Below are positions 1 to 5,745 of a stretch of 9,155 bases of DNA, piece after piece. The position numbers and the translations under genes are program-made. The notes under the pieces are model-generated. The model saw only the letters and a list, made by a program, of their open reading frames with translations. It made no database searches and had not been told where the DNA came from. Within the stretch, counting starts at the first letter, position 1. Every line of letters begins with the position of its first letter. This DNA is from JBCDBH01 sp039184055 (GTDB lineage: Bacteria > Acidobacteriota > Thermoanaerobaculia > Multivoradales > J023), in contig JBCDBH010000240.1 of NCBI GenBank assembly GCA_039184055.1, forward strand, positions 1 through 9,155, given 5' to 3'.

Positions 1-2
1 CC

Positions 3-431
3 GATCCCAACCGCTTTGTGATCAAGACCGACCTTCTCGATTCCGAAACGCAATTCCGCCGAGGCAAAGAGCTGATGGCCGAAGGCCGATTCCGCGAGGC
101 CCGCGCCCAGCTCGAGTTCGCTCACGATTTCGACCCGCAAAACAGTGCGTATCGAGCCGAGTTGGCTTGGTGTCGTTATCTCGAGGATGCATCACGCTGG
201 GCGGACCACGCCGTTGCCGACCTGCGAGAAGCCCTACGCATCGACCCTCGGGAAGGTCTAGCCTATCTATACCTCGGACAATTACTGACCGACCGTGGCG
301 AAATGGCCGAAGCCAAGATGCATCTCGAGAGAGCGCTGAAGCTCATGTCGGGAGATCGCCGACCAATCGAGGCTCTCAAGGCTCTGAGCCAGCAGAGTGG
401 AAAGAAAAAGCGCTCATGGTTACCGGGATGA
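3..431 (+). CDS. TPR-repeat protein, C-terminal part (5' end outside window)
   Basis: The frame is open from the left edge of the window to a TGA at 429-431, with no start that must be used, so this is the C-terminal ~142 residues of a longer protein. The GTG at 18 is only the first possible in-window start. The visible part is alpha-helical with tetratricopeptide-like repeats: one around FRRGKELMAEGRFREARAQL followed by an acidic 'DFDP' turn, then ALRIDPREGLAYLYLGQLL, then GEMAEAKMHLERALKL. The A/G/L/Y/P spacing is that of TPR motifs. It ends in a basic tail (SGKKKRSW). TPR domains scaffold protein-protein contacts, so no enzymatic role can be read. Similar TPR tails occur on J-domain (DnaJ-like) and other regulatory proteins of delta-type proteobacteria, but that is a family impression. 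The STN-domain gene starts 16 nt downstream on the same strand and is probably co-transcribed. Confidence 0.8.
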   Translation, partial: DPNRFVIKTDLLDSETQFRRGKELMAEGRFREARAQLEFAHDFDPQNSAYRAELAWCRYLEDASRWADHAVADLREALRIDPREGLAYLYLGQLLTDRGEMAEAKMHLERALKLMSGDRRPIEALKALSQQSGKKKRSWLPG

Positions 432-435
432 CACG

Positions 436-441
436 AAGGAG
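436..441 (+). promoter_or_regulatory. Shine-Dalgarno site (AAGGAG) fixing the start of the STN-domain gene
   Basis: AAGGAG lies 6 nt before the ATG at 448, an optimal spacing. It argues for that ATG over the in-frame GTG at 397, which lies inside the preceding gene and would put 17 hydrophilic residues ahead of the signal peptide. Confidence 0.75.
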
Positions 442-447
442 CTCGTC

Positions 448-846
448 ATGAAACAGGGTTGGATGTCTTCGCTTCTGATTGCTTCGACCGTGATGCTCGC
501 CTCGCTCGCCTTCCCGAGCTCGGGGATGGCGGAGCAGCTAGAACAAGAACTCGAAACGTCTGACGGTGTGATTCTCCGTTCGACCCTTCCCGAACAGCGC
601 AACGAGTGGCAGGGCGAGAAGATCGACCTCAGCCTGAAGGATGCCGATCTCCGCTCGACCCTGCTTTCGTTTGCCGAGATCGGCGACTTCAACTTGATCC
701 TCGACGATTCCGTCCAGGGCACGGTGACCGTGGAACTCCGGGGTGTTCCTTGGGATCAAGCGCTGGTTGCGATTCTCAAGACCCACGGTCTAGGGCTCGA
801 AATTTCCGGCAGCAAAGTAGAGATCTACCGCATCGCGCCGCACTGA
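448..846 (+). CDS. Small exported STN-domain (secretin/TonB short N-terminal) protein
   Basis: A 132-residue protein. Residues 1-28 form a signal peptide (Lys2, hydrophobic core SSLLIASTVMLASLAF, likely cleavage after GMA around residue 28), so it should act in the periplasm. Residues ~58-128 match the STN/secretin N-domain pattern familiar from PilQ-type secretins: 'IDLSLKDADLRSTLLSFAE', 'NLILDDSVQGTVTVELRGV', then 'PWDQALVAILKTHGLGLE' and a final beta strand 'KVEIY'. PilQ-type secretins continue into further N-domains and a large C-terminal gate domain. This protein stops right after the STN fold, so it cannot form a secretin pore alone. It could be a periplasmic adaptor or pilotin-like partner, or a remnant of a larger secretin gene. 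The clean RBS, signal peptide and stop argue against decay. The preceding TPR gene may be its partner. The domain call is firm; the role is unknown. Confidence 0.85.
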   Translation: MKQGWMSSLLIASTVMLASLAFPSSGMAEQLEQELETSDGVILRSTLPEQRNEWQGEKIDLSLKDADLRSTLLSFAEIGDFNLILDDSVQGTVTVELRGVPWDQALVAILKTHGLGLEISGSKVEIYRIAPH

Positions 847-847
847 T

Positions 848-862
848 GCGTTCGACGGACGC
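848..862. terminator. Small hairpin between convergent genes, possible bidirectional terminator
   Basis: The 17-nt gap between the stop of the STN gene and the stop of the oppositely oriented methyltransferase contains GCGTTC-GAC-GGACGC. This is a 6-bp stem (one T-G wobble) with a 3-nt loop. There is no T-tract on either side, so it is at best a weak or factor-assisted terminator. Position between convergent genes is the main support. Confidence 0.3.
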
Positions 863-863
863 G

Positions 864-1634
864 TCAGTCGTCGAGAGTCCCACACCAGAGCTGGGTTTCG
901 TAGAGAATGTCGACTTCGCCGTTCGTCTGGTGTCGCTCGAAGAGTCGTTCGAGCGCGTGTGAAAAGGCGGGGTAGACATCGCTGTCGGGCGCCGGTGTAT
1001 ACGACGACGATCGGACGCGACCGAAAAAGCCATCTCGGTCGAGCTGCTGGCGATACGAAAAGCGATCGAGCGTCACGCGCTCATGGCCAAAGAACTGCTC
1101 GAGCGTCGGCCGGTCGATACGACGATGATCGACTTTCGCGTAGTCGGTTCCGTACTCGCGGAGAAAACGCTCGTAGGCGCGTAGAAACGGACTCGTCGTG
1201 GTCTGGCGGCGTTGCCAAATGATCGCCACCCAGGCCGGGTGCCGGAGAATCCGCGCCAGCTCGATTCGCGTCGTCGCGGGATCGAACCAATGAAACGCCT
1301 GCGCCGCGGTAACGACGTCGACGTGGGCGTCGGGGAGGCCGGTGTCTTCGGCACGACCCGGAAGAGCCTCGAACACCTCGTGCTCACCGAGGTCGCGCGC
1401 GGCGACCGCGCGCATGGCGTCGTTGGGTTCGACGGCGATCACACGATAGCCACGTTCCAAAAGCCGACGGGAAAAGATACCCGTACCGGCACCTACATCC
1501 GCGACCGTGGATCCGGCTCGGAGACCGCAGCGTGTGGCGAGGGCGTGAAAGAGCTCTTCGGGGTAGTCGGGCCGATAGCGCGCGTAATCGTCGACTCGGT
1601 TCGAAAACCGGTCGGTGGGATCAGGTCGAGTCAT
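864..1634 (-). CDS. Class I SAM-dependent methyltransferase
   Basis: A 256-residue protein read from ATG at 1634 (complement) to TGA at 866-864. It opens with DRFSNRVDDYARYRPDYPEE, the usual N-terminal lead of small Rossmann methyltransferases of the Methyltransf_11/UbiE-like type. SAM motif I is VADVGAGTG (residues 44-52). The acidic ribose-binding residue of motif II is Glu69 (IAVEPN). The 'VTAAQAFHWFD' stretch (108-118) fits the post-motif region. The C-terminal half (140-256) holds the substrate lid and shows no recognisable specificity signature, so the substrate is unknown. The frame stays open further upstream, but that would overlap the phosphatase gene deeply and translates to Arg-rich non-protein-like sequence. 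The ATG chosen forms an ATGA overlap with the phosphatase stop, implying translational coupling. No strong Shine-Dalgarno is visible, consistent with that. The family is sure; the biological role is not. Confidence 0.9.
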   Translation of the reverse strand: MTRPDPTDRFSNRVDDYARYRPDYPEELFHALATRCGLRAGSTVADVGAGTGIFSRRLLERGYRVIAVEPNDAMRAVAARDLGEHEVFEALPGRAEDTGLPDAHVDVVTAAQAFHWFDPATTRIELARILRHPAWVAIIWQRRQTTTSPFLRAYERFLREYGTDYAKVDHRRIDRPTLEQFFGHERVTLDRFSYRQQLDRDGFFGRVRSSSYTPAPDSDVYPAFSHALERLFERHQTNGEVDILYETQLWCGTLDD

Positions 1635-2236
1635 GGTGGAAATCGATCGCCATTGGTAAGCACGACCTCGAGCCCGTGACGCCCCGTGGCGACACACGAC
1701 ACTCGGCCGTGATCGAGGTAGAGATTGAATGCCTTCTCGGTCGGCATGCCGAGAACACGTCCGAGTATGCCTCGGATACTGCCGCCGTGCGCGACCGCGG
1801 CGACCGTGCCGTCCCGATAGTCGTCGAGCATCTGGTCGAGCCACTCGTTGGCGCGCGCGGCAACCCCGTCGAAGCTCTCGCCGCCGGGAACGGTATCTTG
1901 CCACCATCGTGCCATCCAGCCGCGGAACCGAGCGCCGTCCTGACGTTCGATGTGATCCCATGGGCGACCATCCCAAACGCCGAAGCTGATCTCGCGAAGC
2001 CGCTGATCCTGACGCACGGGTTGCTCCCACGCCTCACTGAGCACGTTGGCGGATGCCCACGCGCGTTCCAGGTCACTCGCGAACAGCACGTCGGGCGGTG
2101 GGCCGTCCCAACTCGCTGCAAGCCGGCTGAGATCGTCGGCCCCACGGGGACTCAGGGGCAGATCCACTTGGCCGACGGCTCGGTTTTCGGCACCCAGGGC
2201 GGTGCCATGACGGATCAAAAATATACGTGTCGCCAT
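1631..2236 (-). CDS. Histidine phosphatase (RHG / phosphoglycerate mutase superfamily), possible alpha-ribazole phosphatase
   Basis: A 201-residue protein beginning MATRIFLIRHGTALG. The RHG motif is at residues 9-11, with His10 the expected phospho-acceptor. Other superfamily landmarks are SDLERAWASA (Arg58), LREISFGVWDGRPW (Arg81-Glu82), PGGES (118-121) and the second catalytic histidine in VAHGGSIRGI (His150). Length and the LREI..G.W.G pattern resemble CobC/alpha-ribazole phosphatase, which removes phosphate from alpha-ribazole 5'-phosphate during lower-ligand loading of cobalamin. The same pattern also occurs in sugar-phosphate and broad-specificity phosphatases. The reason to consider CobC here is context: the gene is divergent from a B12-riboswitch-controlled uptake operon. 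The start is fixed by the N-terminal beta strand that must precede RHG. Upstream on the complement I see no good Shine-Dalgarno. It overlaps the methyltransferase by 4 nt (ATGA). Superfamily is certain; the CobC assignment is inference. Confidence 0.9.
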   Translation of the reverse strand: MATRIFLIRHGTALGAENRAVGQVDLPLSPRGADDLSRLAASWDGPPPDVLFASDLERAWASANVLSEAWEQPVRQDQRLREISFGVWDGRPWDHIERQDGARFRGWMARWWQDTVPGGESFDGVAARANEWLDQMLDDYRDGTVAAVAHGGSIRGILGRVLGMPTEKAFNLYLDHGRVSCVATGRHGLEVVLTNGDRFPP

Positions 2237-2336
2237 GAGCCAAGACTATCTCAAACATGAGGGTTTTCCCTACGCTGCGTGATCGAGTGTTCCGGTTGAC
2301 AGATGCCTGGAAACTAGAGAAGCTCACCGCTTCCGG

Positions 2337-2350
2337 GTGACCGAGGTCAC
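2337..2350 (+). repeat. Inverted repeat GTGAC-CGAG-GTCAC at the 5' edge of the riboswitch
   Basis: A perfect 5-bp inverted repeat with a 4-nt spacer. It overlaps the segment proposed as the 5' strand of P1 (2339-2343), so the local hairpin and P1 would be mutually exclusive. It could be a switching element of the leader, a protein operator, or chance. Confidence 0.3.
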
Positions 2351-2579
2351 TCGCGACCCTTGTTCTTTCGAGCGCGACAATCCTGTCGCAACCGTTCCAT
2401 CGAGCCGCACCGGGGGCCAGGGAAGAGGAGTGCAAATCTCCCGCCGCCCCGCGACTGTCATCGTGACGAACACCGCGAACGCCACTGTCGATCCTCATCG
2501 GGACAACTGATCCTCGATCAGGACGACGGGAAGGCGCGGTCAGTAGGAAGAAGCGAGAGCCAGGATACCTGCCCCGGTC
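2339..2579 (+). promoter_or_regulatory. Cobalamin (adenosylcobalamin/B12) riboswitch aptamer
   Basis: Conserved elements of the Cbl riboswitch (Rfam family RF00174) appear in order: GGGAA at 2420-2424; GTGCAAATC at 2430-2438; GCCGCCCCGCGACTGT at 2443-2458, close to the usual GCNGCCCCCGCNACTGT; the B12 box GCCACTG at 2481-2487; and AGCCAGGATACCTGCC at 2558-2573, matching the conserved 3' core. The outer ends are less certain. GACCG (2339-2343) can pair with CGGTC (2575-2579) as a closing P1 helix, giving an aptamer of about 240 nt, a normal size. A perfect 6-bp hairpin (GCGACA-ATCC-TGTCGC, 2374-2389) lies in the 5' part. Such RNAs bind cobalamin and repress downstream uptake or synthesis genes. 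Here the next gene is a B12-type TonB receptor, which independently supports the call. Core identification is strong; exact 5' boundary is inferred. Confidence 0.92.
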
Positions 2580-2583
2580 TGCA

Positions 2584-2614
2584 CAGGTACTCACCTGATT
2601 TCCCGTGGGGGAAA
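2584..2614 (+). promoter_or_regulatory. Riboswitch expression platform: two hairpins ahead of the btuB ribosome-binding site
   Basis: Directly after the aptamer come CAGGT-ACTC-ACCTG (2584-2597) and TTTCCC-GTGG-GGGAAA (2599-2614), both perfect stems with 4-nt loops. The second stem takes up the AAA of the AAAGGAG Shine-Dalgarno (2612-2618) and abuts its GGAG core. No T-tract follows, so this is not an intrinsic terminator. The arrangement fits translational control: B12 binding would favour the structure hiding the ribosome-binding site. The first hairpin occupies the position where the regulatory P13-type hairpin of Cbl riboswitches is found. The pairings are seen in the sequence; the mechanism is inferred. 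Confidence 0.6.
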
Positions 2615-2618
2615 GGAG
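2612..2618 (+). promoter_or_regulatory. Shine-Dalgarno site (AAAGGAG) of btuB
   Basis: AAAGGAG lies 8 nt before the ATG at 2627. It fixes that start and excludes longer in-frame readings through the riboswitch. Its 5' half is paired in the preceding hairpin, which makes it the likely regulated site. Confidence 0.8.
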
Positions 2619-2626
2619 CCCGATCC

Positions 2627-4534
2627 ATGATTCGATCCGCATCGACGCGGAGCGAGAAGACGTGCGCGCGCCCGTCGCGTGTCGCTGGTTTTCTCACGTT
2701 CTTGCTCTGCACCATCTGCCTCTTCGCCGTACCAGCCACTGGCCAAACCGTAGCTTCCACTGACGACGACCTTCCGGTCGTCGAAGACCAATTGACCGTC
2801 AGCGCTCATCGTGTACCCCTGCCATTGGGAACCGTTGGAAGCCGCGTGTCGGTGATCACCCGCGACGAGATCGAACGTCGCAAGTACGCCACGCTCGCCG
2901 AGCTCCTGCGAACCGTCCCGGGGGTGACCGTCGTACGCAACGCGGGTCCAGGAACGCAGACCAGCGTATTTCTCCGTGGCGCCGCATCCGCCAACACGCT
3001 GGTTTTGATCGATGGTCTACGCGTCAACAGCTCGACCAGTGGCACCTTTGATTTTGGCGATCTCTCGACCACTAATATCGAGAGAATCGAAATCCTCCGC
3101 GGACCGCAAAGCACGCTCTATGGCTCGGAAGCCACGGGCGGCGTCATCAGCATCGTCACACGTCGTGGCGGCACGGAACGCGAGGCGCGCATCCGTGCCG
3201 AAGCGGGAAGCGATGCCTGGCAGCGCTTCGACGCCAGCTTGTCCGGCGGGCAAGGCGTCTTCGACTACAGTGTCGCAGGATCGTTCCTCGACACCGATGG
3301 CATCTCGGCGGTCGGTGGGATCGACGCCGAAGCGGATTCGCATCGTCGGTCGGACGCCTCGGTTCGTTTGGGCTGGAAGCTCGGCGAGGCCGGGCGGCTC
3401 GACGTGACCGGTCGCTGGCTCGATTCCGACCTGGACATCGACGGCTTCGGTTTCTTCGGTCCCGTCGACGATCCGAACGCCTTTCAGGAACGTGACGTGA
3501 CCCAGGCTGGAGCCTCGCTCGAGTACGCGTTTGCACCGAGATGGACGCAACGTTTCAGCGTCGGTGTCGTTGAGGAGGAGCTCCTCAGTGACGACCCGGA
3601 CAACCCTTTCACCTTCTTTCTCGCGGATACCACCACGACGCGAGCGATGACGCAGAGTGAGTTCGAGATCGATCAAAACCACTCTTTGGTCGGGGGTTAT
3701 GTTCTCGAGGAGCGCGAAGCGGAGATCGATGGCGCGTTCAGCAGTTTTGACGCCGATACTCAGATCGAATCGTTGTATCTGCAATGGCTCGGTCGCTTTG
3801 ACGATGTCGATCTATCACTCGCGGTTCGTAGCGATAGCCATGACGACTTCGGTGACGAGACGACCTATCGAGGAACGCTCTCGTGGCTCGTGGCGACAGG
3901 AGCACGACTCCATGCCAGTGCGGGCTCGAGCTTTCGCGCACCTTCCCTCAACGAGCTCTTCTTCCCAGGATTCGGCAACCCGGATCTCGATGCGGAAACC
4001 AGCTTCGGTTGGGATCTCGGTATCGAGCTCATCTATCTCGATGATCGACTCCACGTCGATGTGACCTACTTCGCGGTCGATTTCACTGATCTCATCGGTT
4101 TCGATTCGTCCTTTCAGGCGATCAACATCGACGAAGCCGAGTCACGAGGCATCGAGTTGATGGTCGACTACGACGCCACGGAGACGCTCGATCTCCAGTT
4201 CAGCCATACCTGGAATGAAACCGAGGATCTCTCGACCGGTCTTCAGCTGGCGCGACGGCCGGAGCACAAGACCACCTTCGCGGCTCGTTGGGACGCGTTG
4301 GACGATCGACTCTTCGTCACCGGAACGGTAGTGTTGATCCGTGACCGAGTCGATACGGGCGGTGCCGACCTCGATGATTACGAGCGTGTCGATGCAACCC
4401 TCGAGTACCGTCTCACGACGATCGTTGCACCGTATGTGCGCATCGAGAATCTCTTCGATCAGGAGTACGAAGAAGTGAATGGATTCAACACGCCGGGCTT
4501 TCGAGCTTACGGTGGCCTCGAGTTGAGCTTCTGA
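2627..4534 (+). CDS. btuB: TonB-dependent outer-membrane cobalamin receptor
   Basis: A 635-residue outer-membrane receptor, close to the ~600 residues usual for BtuB. Residues 1-40 are a signal peptide (basic n-region, core GFLTFLLCTICLFAVPA, cleavage near ATGQ). A TonB box follows at ~54-61 (DQLTVSAH, compare the DTLVVTAN type of BtuB), then the plug domain to ~180 with DEIERRKYATLAELLRTVPGV, VFLRGAASANTLVLIDG and the hallmark IERIEILRGPQSTLYGSEATGG. The rest is the beta barrel, with alternating strands, FRAPSLNELFFPGFGNPDL near the middle, a late IENLFDQEYEE, and a terminal aromatic (LELSF) as needed for outer-membrane insertion by BAM. TonB-dependent receptors as a class also carry siderophores; the cobalamin riboswitch directly upstream makes corrinoids the likely substrate. 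It is the first gene of the uptake operon and the next gene begins 2 nt after its stop. TonB/ExbBD are not in this window. Confidence 0.93.
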   Translation: MIRSASTRSEKTCARPSRVAGFLTFLLCTICLFAVPATGQTVASTDDDLPVVEDQLTVSAHRVPLPLGTVGSRVSVITRDEIERRKYATLAELLRTVPGVTVVRNAGPGTQTSVFLRGAASANTLVLIDGLRVNSSTSGTFDFGDLSTTNIERIEILRGPQSTLYGSEATGGVISIVTRRGGTEREARIRAEAGSDAWQRFDASLSGGQGVFDYSVAGSFLDTDGISAVGGIDAEADSHRRSDASVRLGWKLGEAGRLDVTGRWLDSDLDIDGFGFFGPVDDPNAFQERDVTQAGASLEYAFAPRWTQRFSVGVVEEELLSDDPDNPFTFFLADTTTTRAMTQSEFEIDQNHSLVGGYVLEEREAEIDGAFSSFDADTQIESLYLQWLGRFDDVDLSLAVRSDSHDDFGDETTYRGTLSWLVATGARLHASAGSSFRAPSLNELFFPGFGNPDLDAETSFGWDLGIELIYLDDRLHVDVTYFAVDFTDLIGFDSSFQAINIDEAESRGIELMVDYDATETLDLQFSHTWNETEDLSTGLQLARRPEHKTTFAARWDALDDRLFVTGTVVLIRDRVDTGGADLDDYERVDATLEYRLTTIVAPYVRIENLFDQEYEEVNGFNTPGFRAYGGLELSF

Positions 4535-4536
4535 TC

Positions 4537-5745
4537 ATGCGACGAGCTCGCACATGGATAGCCTGGTGTGGGCTCGTCGCTTGCCTTACCTACGCCTGTG
4601 GTGAGGACCCGCAGCCACAATCGGTGGAGCAAGGATGCGAGCCCCCGGACGACATCGATCAGGTCGAGGTGCAGTGGGCCGAAGGCTTCTCGGTCAGCTA
4701 TCACCAAGATTACAAATTGGTCGAAGTCCATACGGGAGCCGGCGCCGACGAACGCTACCTCTTGTGGCATTGCGCTCAGCCGACCGCGGAGCAGGGGATC
4801 ACCCAGGCCTTCGAAATACCGGTCCAGAGCGCGATCACGACCTCGACCACCGAGATTCCGGCGATCGTCGACCTCAGTGTGCTCGATCGGCTGGTTGGAC
4901 ACAGTACGCTCTCTTATGTGAGTGATCCTCGGGTTCGCGAGCGCATCGATCGAGGCGAGCTACGCGAGGTCATGACGGGTGGAGTGCTGAATCTGGAGGT
5001 CATGATCGAGCTCGCGCCGGACATCGTATTCAGCGATGTTCTCGGTGACCCGTCGCTCGATACCACCGGTCAAGGCGAGCGTCTTCGAGATGCTGGTGTC
5101 GGGGCGGTGCGTGTGCCGTCCTATCTCGAGACATCGCCACTCGGACGAGCCGAGTGGATCAAGTTCATCGCGGTGTTCTTCGATCGCGAAGCGGAAGCGA
5201 ATCGGATCTTCGACGCGATCGTCGAACGCTATACCGAGCTGGCCGAGCTCGCTGCACGAGCCACCGAACGGCCACGGGTGATTTCCGGAAGCCCCAATGG
5301 TGATACGTGGCGGGTGCCCGGAGGAGAGAGTTTCGCCGCACGACTTCTCGCTGATGCTGGAGCCGACTACCCGTGGCGAGAGAACGAGTCGACCGGCTCG
5401 ATCGCGCTGGCGACCGAGCGAGTCTTTCAAGAGGCTGTGAGCAGCGACATCTGGCTCCACCCGTGGCATGGCGGGAGCCGGGAGGCATTGATCGCCCACG
5501 AGCCTAGGCTCGAGACGATTCCCGCGCTCGAGAATGGCCAGGTCTATTTGGCCGACCGGCGGATCAGTGAGCACGGGGGCAACGACTATTGGGAAAGCGG
5601 CATGGCCCGACCCGATCTCGTTCTTGCCGATTTGTTGGCAATCATGCATCCAGACTTGATCGAGCATGCGCTCGTCTATCATCGACGCATCGACGAGCCT
5701 CGACTTCCAGGCCTGACGGACTCAGCCGTCACGGCCGTCCCATGA
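4537..5745 (+). CDS. btuF: B12/corrinoid ABC transporter substrate-binding protein (BtuF/FecB type)
   Basis: A 402-residue periplasmic binding protein of the iron-siderophore/B12 class (PF01497-type fold). The N-terminus is a signal sequence (RRARTWIAWCGLVACLTYAC) with two cysteines usable for lipidation: LVAC ending at residue 16 fits the lipobox better, but Cys21 followed by GEDPQ looks more like a mature lipoprotein start. Residues ~42-95 form a beta-rich N-terminal extension (FSVSYHQDYKLVEVHTGAG). The binding fold then starts around ITTSTTEIPAIVDLSVLDRLVG and continues with VLNLEVMIELAPDIVFSD, the long linking helix near AEWIKFIAVFFDREAEANRIF, the second lobe from RPRVISGSPNGDTWRVPGG, and the C-terminal YWESGMARPDLVLADLLAIMHP. 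It is longer than E. coli BtuF (about 266 residues) and resembles the long FecB-like variety. It should hand ligand to the permease encoded next, whose start overlaps this stop (ATGA). B12 specificity is inferred from the riboswitch. Confidence 0.88.
   Translation: MRRARTWIAWCGLVACLTYACGEDPQPQSVEQGCEPPDDIDQVEVQWAEGFSVSYHQDYKLVEVHTGAGADERYLLWHCAQPTAEQGITQAFEIPVQSAITTSTTEIPAIVDLSVLDRLVGHSTLSYVSDPRVRERIDRGELREVMTGGVLNLEVMIELAPDIVFSDVLGDPSLDTTGQGERLRDAGVGAVRVPSYLETSPLGRAEWIKFIAVFFDREAEANRIFDAIVERYTELAELAARATERPRVISGSPNGDTWRVPGGESFAARLLADAGADYPWRENESTGSIALATERVFQEAVSSDIWLHPWHGGSREALIAHEPRLETIPALENGQVYLADRRISEHGGNDYWESGMARPDLVLADLLAIMHPDLIEHALVYHRRIDEPRLPGLTDSAVTAVP

Larger units (their letters stand above)
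2237..2626. other. Divergent intergenic region (390 nt)
   Basis: This gap separates the minus-strand phosphatase start from the plus-strand btuB start and should hold promoters for both. From about 2339 it is filled by the cobalamin riboswitch and its expression platform. The ~100 nt to the left (2237-2338) show no gene-like coding signal. They contain an isolated TTGACA (2296-2301) without a convincing -10 partner and a GGG-TTTT-CCC palindrome at 2261-2270. No T-rich intrinsic terminator is visible anywhere in the gap. Confidence 0.7.

Noticed and set aside
397..447. GTG at 397 as start of the STN-domain gene
   Set aside because: It lies inside the preceding gene and puts 17 charged residues before the signal peptide. 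The ATG at 448 has AAGGAG at ideal spacing.
1212..1679. Plus-strand open frame opposite the methyltransferase and phosphatase
   Set aside because: It is antisense to two genes with clear family motifs. Its translation is low-complexity Arg/Gly-rich and matches nothing I recognise.
2261..2270. GGG-TTTT-CCC hairpin as a terminator
   Set aside because: Only a 3-bp stem, and no T-tract follows on either strand.
2296..2320. TTGACA as a sigma70 -35 box for the btuB operon
   Set aside because: The hexamer is perfect but no acceptable -10 hexamer lies 16-18 nt downstream. It may be chance.
2257..2340. 27-codon open frame (ATG 2257 to TGA 2340) as a leader peptide
   Set aside because: No convincing ribosome-binding site, no codon-use or motif signal, and its end runs into the riboswitch leader.
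2360..2626. In-frame TTG at 2360 that would lengthen the receptor by 89 residues
   Set aside because: The extension translates the riboswitch, is Arg/Ser/Pro-rich and lies ahead of a proper signal peptide. The ATG at 2627 has a good Shine-Dalgarno 8 nt upstream.
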